Source of the DNA: Pseudomonas sp. MWU13-2100
GTDB taxonomy: Bacteria > Pseudomonadota > Gammaproteobacteria > Pseudomonadales > Pseudomonadaceae
Assembly (NCBI RefSeq): GCF_023242365.1
Contig: NZ_JALLIX010000031.1
Coordinates: 1 to 64,000 of the forward strand
Reading direction: 5' to 3'
DNA length: 64,000 nt
The notes under the pieces: model-generated
Databases searched by the model: none
The model's input: only the letters and a program-made list of their open reading frames with translations
Told to the model about the DNA's origin: nothing
Shown: positions 21,890 to 29,504 of the stretch, in pieces
Layout of the letters: each line of letters starts with the position of its first letter
Position numbering within the stretch: the stretch's first letter is position 1
Made by a program: the position numbers and the translations under genes

Positions 21890-23123
21890 TATGGAACGTC
21901 GTGAAGTCGTGGTGATTGGCGCGGGCCCTTCCGGCGCCATCGCCGCCGCCTTGCTCAAACGCAACGGCCACGACGTACTGATCGTCGAGCGCCAGCATTT
22001 CCCGCGCTTTTCCATCGGAGAAAGCCTGCTCTCGCATTGCCTGGACTTCGTCGAGGAGGCCGGCATGCTCGACGCCGTCAACGCTGCCGGGTTCCAGTTG
22101 AAGAACGGCGCGGCCTTCGCCTGGGGCGAACACTACAGCGCCTTCGATTTCGGCAAGACTTTCAGCCACGGCAAGCCGAGCACCTTCCAGGTCCAGCGTG
22201 CCGACTTCGACAAACTGCTGGCGGATCAGGCCGCCCTGCAAGGCGTGGAAATCCGCTATGGCGAGGCAATCGTCAGCGTTGATTTCGACCTGCCACAACC
22301 GCAGCTGCGGGCCCGCCGCGAAGACGGTAGCGAGTACCTGATCGAAGCACGCTTCGTCCTCGACGCCAGTGGCTACGGCCGGGTGCTGCCGCGCCTGCTT
22401 GACCTGGAAGCGCCGTCGAATTTCCCGCTGCGCCAGGCAGTCTTCACCCATATTGAAGACCGCATCGAACATCCCGCTTTCGAGCGGGAAAAGATCCTTA
22501 TCACCACTCATCCGCAACAGCGCGATATCTGGTTCTGGACCATCCCCTTCAGCAATGGCCGCTGCTCCCTCGGCGTGGTTGCCGCCGCCGAGCACTTTGC
22601 CGGACGCAGCGAGGACCTGGACGCCTGCCTCAAGGCTTTCGTCGCCGAAACCCCAAGCCTGCAAGCCGTGCTGGAAAACGCCGTATGGGACACCCCGGCG
22701 CGGACCATCGGCGGCTATTCGGCCAATGTGAAGACCCTGCACGGGCCGGGCTTCGCCCTGCTGGGTAACGCTGCGGAATTCCTCGACCCGGTATTCTCCT
22801 CCGGCGTGACCATTGCCATGCGTTCGGCGAGCATGGCCGCCGGCCTGTTGCATCGTCAGCTGCAAGGCGAAAGCGTCGACTGGCAGACCCAGTTCGCCGA
22901 GCCGCTCAAACGTGGTGTCGACACCTTCCGCTGCTACGTCGAAGGCTGGTACGCCGGGACCTTCCAGGATGTGATCTTCCATCCCGGCAGTTCGCCGGAA
23001 ATCCGCGCCATGATCAGTGCGATCCTCGCCGGCTATGCCTGGGACGAGCGCAACCCCTTTGTCAGCGAACCCCGGCGCCGTCTGCGGATGTTGTCGGAAA
23101 TCTGTGCGAGCACCCCGACATGA
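21876..23123 (+). CDS. FAD-dependent oxidoreductase with halogenase signatures
   Basis: This 415-residue flavoprotein has the N-terminal dinucleotide fold VVVIGAGPSGA (Gly15, Gly17, Gly20) and the FPRFSIGESLL motif. Lys76 lies in FQLKNGAAFAWG, at the place of the catalytic lysine of flavin-dependent halogenases. Trp219-Phe-Trp221-Thr-Ile-Pro224 fits the WxWxIP signature of that family. Later motifs include GPGFALLGNAAEFLDPVFSSGV. APE clusters commonly carry such a gene, and the xanthomonadin pigments of Xanthomonas are brominated, so ring halogenation is possible; a plain hydroxylase or reductase role is the alternative. AAGGAG precedes GTG 21876, and ATG 21882 is a possible start. It overlaps the exporter and the methyltransferase gene. 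Confidence 0.85.
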   Translation: MPMIDMERREVVVIGAGPSGAIAAALLKRNGHDVLIVERQHFPRFSIGESLLSHCLDFVEEAGMLDAVNAAGFQLKNGAAFAWGEHYSAFDFGKTFSHGKPSTFQVQRADFDKLLADQAALQGVEIRYGEAIVSVDFDLPQPQLRARREDGSEYLIEARFVLDASGYGRVLPRLLDLEAPSNFPLRQAVFTHIEDRIEHPAFEREKILITTHPQQRDIWFWTIPFSNGRCSLGVVAAAEHFAGRSEDLDACLKAFVAETPSLQAVLENAVWDTPARTIGGYSANVKTLHGPGFALLGNAAEFLDPVFSSGVTIAMRSASMAAGLLHRQLQGESVDWQTQFAEPLKRGVDTFRCYVEGWYAGTFQDVIFHPGSSPEIRAMISAILAGYAWDERNPFVSEPRRRLRMLSEICASTPT

Positions 23124-23854
23124 GCAACCCGTACCTGAGCGACACCTACGTCGAGGAAACCCGTTTCGGCTTCTGGTTCCTGCGCAGCCACACCTGGCAG
23201 CACCACGTCCTGCGGGTCGCAATCAACGACCTGCGTGGCCTGTTCAGCGAGGCCCTGCCGGCCAACCCGGTGGTACTCGACGCCGGCTGCGGCCAGGGCA
23301 AGTCCTTCCAGTATTTACAGCAGACATTCGCCCCGGCGCGACTGATCGGCCTTGACGCCGACCCCCACAGCCTCGAATTGAGTGCTGAGGAGGCACAACG
23401 CCGTGGCCTGGAAGTCGAGCTGATCGGCAGCGACTGCGCGACCCTCGACGTGCCCTCGCACAGCGTCGACATCCTCTTCTGCCACCAGACCTTCCATCAC
23501 CTGGTGCAACAGGATCGCGCCCTGGCCGAGTTCTATCGGGTGCTCAAGCCGGGCGGTTACCTGCTGTTCGCCGAGTCCACCGAAGCCTATATCGACACCT
23601 GGGTGATTCGCTGGTTGTTCCGCCACCCGATGCATGTGCAGAAAAGCGCGGCACAGTACCTGGACATGATCGGCGACCAGGGTTTCGAGTTCACCCCGCG
23701 GAACGTCTCCTACCCTTACCTGTGGTGGAGCCGGGCCAAGGACTTCGGGCTGCTCGAACGCCTGCGCCTGAAGAATCCGCCGCCGGTGGGCCAGCGTGAA
23801 GAGACCCTGGTCAACGTGGTCGCGCGCAAACCCCTCGGCGAGACCGTCGAATGA
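23120..23854 (+). CDS. Class I SAM-dependent methyltransferase
   Basis: This 244-residue methyltransferase has the SAM-binding motif I VVLDAGCGQGKSFQYL (about residues 51-66), motif II IGLDADPHSLELSA, and motif post-II/III VDILFCHQTFHHLVQQDRAL followed by the LKPGGYLLFAES strand. It could methylate a ring hydroxyl or ring carbon of the aryl head group, as known for E. coli and flexirubin-type polyenes (inference). The ATGA overlaps on both sides show coupling. Confidence 0.88.
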   Translation: MSNPYLSDTYVEETRFGFWFLRSHTWQHHVLRVAINDLRGLFSEALPANPVVLDAGCGQGKSFQYLQQTFAPARLIGLDADPHSLELSAEEAQRRGLEVELIGSDCATLDVPSHSVDILFCHQTFHHLVQQDRALAEFYRVLKPGGYLLFAESTEAYIDTWVIRWLFRHPMHVQKSAAQYLDMIGDQGFEFTPRNVSYPYLWWSRAKDFGLLERLRLKNPPPVGQREETLVNVVARKPLGETVE

Positions 23855-24333
23855 TCCGCGCCCTGTTGCTGGGCTGCCTCCTGCTGCTGAGCGCCTGCGC
23901 CAGCCGCGCGCCGCTGCCCATGCATGCGCCAAGCCTGGCCTTGCCGTTGCAATTGCATATCGAGCGCGAACAGGCCGGACAGCGCCAGGACTGGCTGCTG
24001 GTGATCCAGCGCGAGACGAACAGCCTGCGCTGGTCGCTGATGGACCCACTGGGCATTCCCTTGGCCCGCCAGCGCCTGCAAGACGGTGAATGGCAGGCCG
24101 ATGGCCTGCTGCCGCCCAACCCCCAGGCCCGCGAACTGTTCGCCGCGTTGTTGTTCGCCCTGACCCCGGATGCCGAACTCGCGGGCAACTACCCGACCGC
24201 GCAACGCCAGGCCATGGAGCGCATTCTCGATACCCGCTGGCGAGTCAGCTATCGCCAGCCGCTGGACTTCACCCTGAGCCTGCCGGACAGTCTGCATTAC
24301 CGAATCAGTCCGTTGAGCGAGGCCGCCCCATGA
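23851..24333 (+). CDS. DUF3261-type outer-membrane lipoprotein
   Basis: This 160-residue lipoprotein has a signal peptide with lipobox LLSACASRAPL; the cysteine at about residue 17 is lipidated. Residue +2 is Ala, so sorting to the outer membrane is expected. The rest resembles the small DUF3261 proteins of APE operons and, loosely, LolB. Together with the LolA-like protein and the MMPL exporter it may form the transport line that inserts the polyene lipid in the outer membrane. It overlaps both neighbours by 4 bp. Confidence 0.82.
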   Translation: MIRALLLGCLLLLSACASRAPLPMHAPSLALPLQLHIEREQAGQRQDWLLVIQRETNSLRWSLMDPLGIPLARQRLQDGEWQADGLLPPNPQARELFAALLFALTPDAELAGNYPTAQRQAMERILDTRWRVSYRQPLDFTLSLPDSLHYRISPLSEAAP

Positions 24334-25526
24334 CCGCCTACCTGAACGCCCTCGGCGTGATCTGCGCGCTGGGCCGCGACAAGCCGAGCGTGGCGCGCAA
24401 GCTGTTTGCCGGCGACTGCTCGGGCATGCGTGCGCAAAGCGGCTGGGTGCCCGAGCGCGTCCTGTCGGTAGCCGCGGTGCAAGGCGAACTGATGGCGATT
24501 CCCGCCGAACTGAGCGCCCAGGCCAGCCGCAACAATCAACTGCTGATGGAGGCCACGCTGCAAATCGCCGGGCCCATCCAGCATGCCATCGACACCTATG
24601 GTCGCGAACGCATCGGCATCGTCCTGGGCACCAGCACCTCGGGCATCGACGAAGCCAGCCATGGCATCGCTTGCTACCTGAAAGAGGGACACTTCCCCGA
24701 TGGCTACGACTACCAGCAGCAGGAACTGAGCGCCCCGGCGACCTTCCTCGCCGACTGGCTGCAACTGCGCGGCCCGGCCTATGTGATCTCCACCGCCTGC
24801 ACCTCCAGCGCGCGGGCACTGATGAGTGCCCGGCGCCTGCTCGACCTGGGCCTGTGCGACGTCGTGTTGTGCGGCGGGGTCGACAGCCTGTGCCAGCTGA
24901 CTCTCAGGGGGTTCAGCTCGTTGGAAGCGGTGTCGGCGCAGCGTTGCAATCCGTTTTCGCTGAACCGCAACGGTATCAATATCGGCGAAGCGGCGGTGCT
25001 GTTCCTGATGAGCAAACGCGCCGACGACGGCCCGGCCATTGCCTTGCTCGGCGCGGGCGCCAGTTGCGACGCCCACCATATTTCCGCCCCCGACCCGACC
25101 GGCCGGGGCGCCGTGCAGGCCATGGGCAAAGCGCTGAAGCAGGCCGGCCTGCAGCCACAAGATATCAACTACCTGAACCTGCACGGCACCGCCACCCAGC
25201 ACAACGACGCCATGGAGAGCCTGGCCGTGTCCACGCTGTTCCCGACGAGCCCGCCCTGCTCCTCGACCAAGCCCATGACCGGCCATACCCTGGGCGCCGC
25301 CGGCGCACTGGAAGCGGCGTTCTGCTGGTTGAGCCTGAGTGCCGACAACCCGTCCTCGGCCCTGCCGCCCCACGTATGGGACGGCCAGCCCGACCCGGCG
25401 CTGCCGCCCCTGAACTGGGTCAAGCCGGGCGACCGCCTCAACCCCTATCCACCGCGCCGCCTGATGAGCAACTCCTTTGCCTTCGGCGGCAACAATGTCA
25501 GCCTGATTATCGGAGACGCCCCATGA
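24330..25526 (+). CDS. Beta-ketoacyl-ACP synthase (APE ketosynthase 1)
   Basis: This 398-residue KAS I/II-type condensing enzyme has the full catalytic triad: Cys157 in ISTACTSSARAL, His285 in LHGTATQHND and His319 in TGHTLGAAGA. The C-terminal NSFAFGGNNVSLI is also present. It condenses malonyl-ACP with the growing chain. With a second full ketosynthase at 26708 and the Cys-less partner at 10949, the operon has the three-ketosynthase set known from aryl polyene systems, where one pair forms a heterodimer. The ATG at 24330 overlaps the lipoprotein stop. Confidence 0.93.
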   Translation: MTAYLNALGVICALGRDKPSVARKLFAGDCSGMRAQSGWVPERVLSVAAVQGELMAIPAELSAQASRNNQLLMEATLQIAGPIQHAIDTYGRERIGIVLGTSTSGIDEASHGIACYLKEGHFPDGYDYQQQELSAPATFLADWLQLRGPAYVISTACTSSARALMSARRLLDLGLCDVVLCGGVDSLCQLTLRGFSSLEAVSAQRCNPFSLNRNGINIGEAAVLFLMSKRADDGPAIALLGAGASCDAHHISAPDPTGRGAVQAMGKALKQAGLQPQDINYLNLHGTATQHNDAMESLAVSTLFPTSPPCSSTKPMTGHTLGAAGALEAAFCWLSLSADNPSSALPPHVWDGQPDPALPPLNWVKPGDRLNPYPPRRLMSNSFAFGGNNVSLIIGDAP

Positions 25527-25987
25527 TCGATTGGCCGCTCGCCGAATTGCTGCCCCATGCCGGGGACATGATCCTGATCGACCAGGTCCTGTCCTGCGAC
25601 GCAGAACAGATCCACACCCGCCTCACCGTGCGCCCGGACGGCCTGTTCAACCGCGAGGACGGCAGCCTGCCGGCCTGGATCGGGATCGAACTGATGGCCC
25701 AGAGCGTCGCCGCCTATGCCGGTTGCCGCGCCCGTGGCGAAGGCAGGCCGGTGGAGCTGGGGTTCCTGCTCGGCACGCGCAAATTCGACTGCAACGTGGA
25801 ACACTTTCCCGTCGGCAGCGAACTGCGCATCCATGCCCTGCGCTCGCTGGAAGACGACAACGGCATGGGTGTGTTCGAATGCCACCTGACCGGCCCCGAC
25901 ATCCATGCCACCGCGCGCCTGAACGTGTTCCGTCCACCCCAGGCCGCCGCTTACCTCTCAGAATCACAGGAGTCGCGTCATGACTGA
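25523..25987 (+). CDS. 3-hydroxyacyl-ACP dehydratase-like hotdog protein
   Basis: This is a 154-residue single-hotdog protein of the dehydratase-like family seen in APE operons (ApeP type). It starts DWPLAELLPHAGDMILIDQV, with the conserved PH segment. Then comes LPAWIGIELMAQSVAAYAG, the hotdog helix that lines the active site with Glu and Gln. In the studied APE system the two dehydratases work as a heteromer; the partner here is the hotdog domain at the C terminus of the ligase fusion (13506-15176). It overlaps the ketosynthase by 4 bp and the ketoreductase by 8 bp. Confidence 0.88.
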   Translation: MIDWPLAELLPHAGDMILIDQVLSCDAEQIHTRLTVRPDGLFNREDGSLPAWIGIELMAQSVAAYAGCRARGEGRPVELGFLLGTRKFDCNVEHFPVGSELRIHALRSLEDDNGMGVFECHLTGPDIHATARLNVFRPPQAAAYLSESQESRHD

Positions 25988-26708
25988 ATCCATCCTGGTC
26001 ACCGGCTCCAGCCGCGGTATCGGCCGTGCAATCGCCCTGCGCCTGGCCCGCGCCGGTTTTGACCTGGTGTTGCATTGCCGCAGCGGCCGCGCCGACGCCG
26101 AAGCCGTGCAGGTCGAAATCCAGGCCTTGGGTCGCCAGGCCCGCGTGCTGCAATTCGATGTGTCCGATCGTGAAGCCTGTCGCACCCGCCTTGAGGCCGA
26201 TGTCGAAGAACATGGCGCCTACTATGGCGTGGTGCTGAATGCCGGCCTGACCCGTGACGGCGCTTTCCCGGCCCTCTCCGAAGAAGACTGGGACCTGGTC
26301 CTGCGCACCAACCTCGACGGTTTCTACAACGTGCTGCACCCGGTGATGATGCCGATGATCCGCCGTCGCGCGCCTGGGCGAATCGTCTGCATCACCTCGG
26401 TGTCCGGGCTGATCGGCAACCGTGGACAGGTCAACTACAGCGCTTCGAAGGCCGGCCTGATCGGCGCCGCCAAGGCCCTGGCCATCGAGCTGGGCAAACG
26501 CAGGATCACCGTCAACTGCGTGGCCCCGGGCCTGATCGACACCGCCATGCTCGATGACAACGTGCCGGTGGAGGAACTGCTGAAAATGATCCCGGCACAG
26601 CGTATGGGCACCCCGGAAGAAGTTGCCGGCGCAGTGAACTTCCTGATGTCCGCGGAAGCCTCCTACATCACCCGGCAAGTACTGGCCGTCAACGGAGGCC
26701 TGTGCTGA
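25980..26708 (+). CDS. 3-oxoacyl-ACP reductase (FabG-like)
   Basis: This 242-residue short-chain dehydrogenase has the NADPH site TGSSRGIGRA (Gly9 to Gly15), the LNAGLTRDGAF strand, the catalytic Ser in ITSVSGLIG and the YSASK motif. The C terminus YITRQVLAVNGGLC is typical of FabG. It reduces the beta-keto group after each condensation, before dehydration. No enoyl reductase is encoded in the operon, which is what leaves the conjugated double bonds in place. Confidence 0.93.
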   Translation: MTESILVTGSSRGIGRAIALRLARAGFDLVLHCRSGRADAEAVQVEIQALGRQARVLQFDVSDREACRTRLEADVEEHGAYYGVVLNAGLTRDGAFPALSEEDWDLVLRTNLDGFYNVLHPVMMPMIRRRAPGRIVCITSVSGLIGNRGQVNYSASKAGLIGAAKALAIELGKRRITVNCVAPGLIDTAMLDDNVPVEELLKMIPAQRMGTPEEVAGAVNFLMSAEASYITRQVLAVNGGLC

Positions 26709-27934
26709 TGAAGCGCGTCGTCGTCACCGGCATGGCCGGCATCACCTCCCTGGGCAGCGACTGGGCCAGCATCGAGGCCAACTTCCGCGCCAACCGCAGC
26801 GGCATCCGCTACATGACCGAGTGGGAGCGCTTCACTGAACTGAACACGCGCCTGGCCGGGCCGATCGATGATTACGCGGTGCCGTCGCACTGGACCCGCA
26901 AGCAGCTGCGCAGCATGGGCCGGGTCTCGCGCTTCGCCGTCGGCGCGGCGGAAATGGCCCTGGCTGATGCAGGCCTGCTGGGCAACGAAATCATCCGCGA
27001 CGGGCGCATGGGCGTGGCCTGCGGTTCGTCCACCGGCAGCACCGACGAGATCAAGGCCTTCGGCATGATGTTGATCAACTCCGTGGCCGAGGGGCTCAAC
27101 GCCAACTCCTACGTGCGCATGATGCCGCACACCACGGCGGCGAATATCAGCATCTTCTTCGGCCTGACCGGACGCCTGATCCCCACCTCCAGCGCCTGCA
27201 CCAGTGGCAGCCAGGGCATCGGCTATGCCTACGAGGCGATCAAGTTCGGGCGCCTGCCACTGATGTTGGCCGGTGGTGCCGAGGAGCTGTGTCCCACCGA
27301 AGCCATGGTGTTCGACGCGCTCTACGCCACCAGCCTGAAAAACGATGCGCCGCAGAGCAGTCCGCGGCCCTACGACAGCGACCGCGATGGCCTGGTGATC
27401 GGCGAAGGCGGCGGCATGCTGGTGCTTGAAGAACTGGAACATGCCCTGGCCCGCGGCGCGCATATTCACGCCGAAATCGTCGGTTTCGGCAGCAACGCCG
27501 ACGGCCAGCACGCCACTCGCCCGGAGCAGAGCACCATGCGCCGGGCCATGGAACTGGCCCTGGAAGATGCCGGCCTGACGGCGGACGCCATCGGCTATGT
27601 GAACGGCCACGGCACCGCCACCGAACAGGGGGATATCGCCGAAACCCTGGCCACCAGCAGCCTGTTCGGCAGCCGCATGCCCATCAGTTCGCAAAAGAGC
27701 TTCCTCGGCCACACCCTGGGCGCCTGTGGGGCGCTGGAGTCCTGGTTCAGCATCGAGATGCTGAACCGTGACAGCTACATCCACACCTTGAACCTCGACC
27801 AGATCGACCCGCAGTGCGGCGAACTGGATTACCTGCGCGGCGAGTTCCGGCAGATGAGCACCGAGTATGTGATGAACAACAACTTTGCCTTTGGCGGCGT
27901 CAACACCTCCCTGGTGTTCCGACGCTGGCGCTGA
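26708..27934 (+). CDS. Beta-ketoacyl-ACP synthase (APE ketosynthase 2)
   Basis: This 408-residue FabF-like condensing enzyme carries Cys164 in SSACTSGSQG, His301 in GHGTATEQGD and His335 in FLGHTLGACG, with the end block NNNFAFGGVNTSL. The insert pattern differs from the 24330 ketosynthase, so the two are paralogues with separate duties, for example initiation versus elongation. ATG 26708 is chosen because GGAGG lies upstream and MKRVVVTGMAG is the normal start. The stop and start of the neighbouring genes overlap in TGATG. Confidence 0.93.
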   Translation: MKRVVVTGMAGITSLGSDWASIEANFRANRSGIRYMTEWERFTELNTRLAGPIDDYAVPSHWTRKQLRSMGRVSRFAVGAAEMALADAGLLGNEIIRDGRMGVACGSSTGSTDEIKAFGMMLINSVAEGLNANSYVRMMPHTTAANISIFFGLTGRLIPTSSACTSGSQGIGYAYEAIKFGRLPLMLAGGAEELCPTEAMVFDALYATSLKNDAPQSSPRPYDSDRDGLVIGEGGGMLVLEELEHALARGAHIHAEIVGFGSNADGQHATRPEQSTMRRAMELALEDAGLTADAIGYVNGHGTATEQGDIAETLATSSLFGSRMPISSQKSFLGHTLGACGALESWFSIEMLNRDSYIHTLNLDQIDPQCGELDYLRGEFRQMSTEYVMNNNFAFGGVNTSLVFRRWR

Positions 27935-27960
27935 TTTTTTAAACCTCTGGAGAAAACGGA

Positions 27961-28404
27961 ATGTCTTCCCTGCTTCGTGCTGCACTTGTCACCCTGGCCC
28001 TGCTGACAATGGCGGGCTGTACCAGCAAACCCATTGTCAACCCGAGCCGGACCCTCGCCCCGCAGGTCCTGGCCAGCCAGGACGAGGTGAAACAGGCGAT
28101 TGTCACCGCCCTGACCAAACGCAAATGGAGCGTGCAGCGCGTCAACCCGGACCAGGTCCAGGCCGAGATCACCGTGCGTGAGAAATTCCACGTCGAGATC
28201 GACATCAACTACAGCGCGGGCGGCTACACCATCGCCTACCGCGACAGCAGCGGCATGGGTTACCAGAACGGCAAGATCCACAGGAACTACCTGCGCTGGG
28301 TCAACCTGCTGGACCAGGACATCCTCGCCGAACTGCGCGCCCATCATGAGCAGCCGACGGCACGTGCCATTGAGGTTGGCGAGGCGCAGCCGCTGGCGCA
28401 GTAA
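27961..28404 (+). CDS. APE-associated lipoprotein
   Basis: This small 147-residue lipoprotein has signal peptide and lipobox TMAGCTSKP (lipidated Cys about residue 20). The mature part (about 70-110) has an alternating beta pattern, VQAEITVREKFHVEIDINYS then GGYTIAYRDSSGMGYQNGKI. This is a fold seen in short lipoproteins that close APE operons; no biochemical role is known to me. It is the only APE gene preceded by a real gap (26 bp), with CTGGAG ahead of ATG 27961, and it ends the operon. Confidence 0.8.
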   Translation: MSSLLRAALVTLALLTMAGCTSKPIVNPSRTLAPQVLASQDEVKQAIVTALTKRKWSVQRVNPDQVQAEITVREKFHVEIDINYSAGGYTIAYRDSSGMGYQNGKIHRNYLRWVNLLDQDILAELRAHHEQPTARAIEVGEAQPLAQ

Positions 28405-28433
28405 CGGCGCTTAGTCCCTGCATCACAAGAGTC

Positions 28434-28507
28434 TGTGGGAGCGGAGCTTGCCCGCGAAGAGGCCCTTGATGCCGCTAAAAGCTTCGCGGGCAAGCTCCGC
28501 TCCCACA
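28434..28507. repeat. Perfect REPIN (REP doublet)
   Basis: Two arms of 26 nt (28434-28459 and 28482-28507) are exact reverse complements. They begin TGTGGGAGCGGAGC and enclose a 22-nt centre. Being intact, it is likely a recently mobile or maintained copy in a genome with a RAYT transposase elsewhere. It lies 30 bp downstream of the last APE gene and could end or stabilise the operon mRNA. Confidence 0.92.
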
Positions 28508-28553
28508 ATATTCGCGTCGTTCAGTAGACTGGTATTCGACGCTCGATTGCTAT

Positions 28554-28634
28554 GGTGGCTGTACGCGGGTGACCTTCGGGTCAGCCGGTATGCCTGACGT
28601 TCCGGTCTTGCAGGCTCGCGTACAGCCGCCACCC
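28554..28634 (+). repeat. Structured RNA-like element, copy 1
   Basis: An 81-nt block starts GGTGGCTGTACGCG and ends with CGCGTACAGCC then GCCACCC. The outer ends pair (GGTGGC/GCCACC and TGTACGCG/CGCGTACA with a 3-nt bulge). Inside are a GACC-TTCG-GGTC hairpin with a stable tetraloop and a CCGG/CCGG hairpin. A diverged copy follows 299 bp downstream. Such blocks precede small DUF6124-type genes in Pseudomonas to my recollection. It may act as an RNA or as a palindromic protein site. Confidence 0.65.
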
Positions 28635-28734
28635 TTTTGTTAGCTGAGATTTGGAAGACAATTCTCTTTCCCTTGCAGGACATTTCCTAGAAAATCCCAA
28701 CCTCTTGCGGCTGCTATATCTCCCGACTAGTCTT

Positions 28735-28800
28735 GCCCTGTCATCGCAATGTCGATGACTGGACGTGCAAGTCCGACTGATATAGCGCTTCAGCGCCTGC
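28735..28800 (+). other. Further small hairpins between the two structured copies
   Basis: GTCATCG/CGATGAC with loop CAATGT, GGAC/GTCC around GTGCAA, and GCGC-TTCA-GCGC lie close together between the two repeat copies. The density of short perfect stems suggests that the whole 28508-28985 leader is structured. The heptamer GATATAG occurs both here and just before the DUF6124-like gene. No reading frame of interest is present. Confidence 0.35.
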
Positions 28801-28852
28801 CCTATCTCCTCTTCTCGCGACGTGTCTTAATTCGTCCGTAAAGTCGATCAAT

Positions 28853-28931
28853 GGTGGCTGTGCGTGGGAGACCTTCGGGTCTGCCGAGTCCTATATCCTC
28901 GGTCTTGCACACCTGCGCACAGCTGCCACCC
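28853..28931 (+). repeat. Structured RNA-like element, copy 2
   Basis: This 79-nt block has the same plan as copy 1: outer stem GGTGGC/GCCACC plus TGTGCG/CGCACA, inner AGACC-TTCG-GGTCT hairpin, and CCGAG/CTCGG hairpin. Where the sequence differs from copy 1, both strands of each stem change together, which supports conserved pairing. It ends about 55 bp before the DUF6124-like start codon. Confidence 0.65.
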
Positions 28932-28985
28932 TTCTGCGTGCAAGCGATGGGTTGCAGTTCCAATTATTGATATAGGGACTCAACC

Positions 28986-29333
28986 ATGAGCAAAACTACC
29001 CCTGCACCACCTGTCCAGGATCCCAACGCTTTCCCTTCTGCCGACCGGTTCAAGGATCAGGCCGCCATCCAGCGGGCTCTTGATCACTATCTGCCCAACC
29101 CAGCACCTGCATCTCCGGATACTATCCGGCTATCCAACACCAAACCTGGTCGAACCTTGGAGGAATCCCTGGTTCACGTCTCCGAGCTGCTGACCTGCGC
29201 GGCGGCCACTGCCTACGAGTCCGGCGATGGACTCAGTGGCTCCAAACGAGCGCTGGCGTTCTCGGCCATGCATCTGGTGGAAATGGCGAAAGCCGAGCTG
29301 GATCAGTCATTGGACAATCTGCCACTGCACTAG
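28986..29333 (+). CDS. Small DUF6124-like (DUF3077-type) protein
   Basis: This 115-residue Pseudomonas-specific protein of unknown function has a Pro-rich disordered N terminus to about residue 50 and a predicted helical hairpin after it. The helical part runs LEESLVHVSELLTCAAATAY and then GSKRALAFSAMHLVEMAKAEL. The helix-turn-helix shape with a conserved Cys-Ala-rich face recalls the small DUF3077/DUF6124 proteins that occur as many paralogues per genome, each often with the structured repeats seen upstream here. The SD is AGGGA before ATG 28986. No partner gene overlaps it. Confidence 0.75.
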   Translation: MSKTTPAPPVQDPNAFPSADRFKDQAAIQRALDHYLPNPAPASPDTIRLSNTKPGRTLEESLVHVSELLTCAAATAYESGDGLSGSKRALAFSAMHLVEMAKAELDQSLDNLPLH

Positions 29334-29345
29334 ACGGTTACACCC

Positions 29346-29480
29346 TTGTGGCGAGCGGGCTTGCCCGCGTTGGGGCGCGAAGCGGCCCTAAAACCGGCGG
29401 ACTCGGTGTATCAGGCAGCCCGAGATAACCGATTTTGCGACTGCTTCGCAGCCGAGCGCGGGCAAGCCCGCTCGCCACAA
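29346..29480. repeat. Long REPIN, GTGGCGAGCGGGC family
   Basis: Arms 29346-29369 and 29457-29480 are perfect 24-nt reverse complements beginning TTGTGGCGAGCGGGCTTG. The 87-nt centre contains the further partial inverted pair CGCGAAGCGGC / ACTGCTTCGCAGCC. This is the same family as 45403-45552 and 62754-62902. It fills the gap between the convergent DUF6124-like and HigA-like genes. Confidence 0.9.
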
Positions 29481-29504
29481 AACCGCGCTCGGCTTCAAAC
29501 ATCC

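Noticed and set aside
24090..24329. N-terminal extension of APE ketosynthase 1 within the DUF3261 lipoprotein gene
   Set aside because: It is the out-of-frame reading of the lipoprotein; ATG 24330 in the ATGA overlap gives the conserved ketosynthase N terminus.
28434..29480. CRISPR array suspected from clustered palindromes
   Set aside because: The repeats differ in length, are not regularly spaced, show REPIN or RNA-stem structure, and no cas gene is near.
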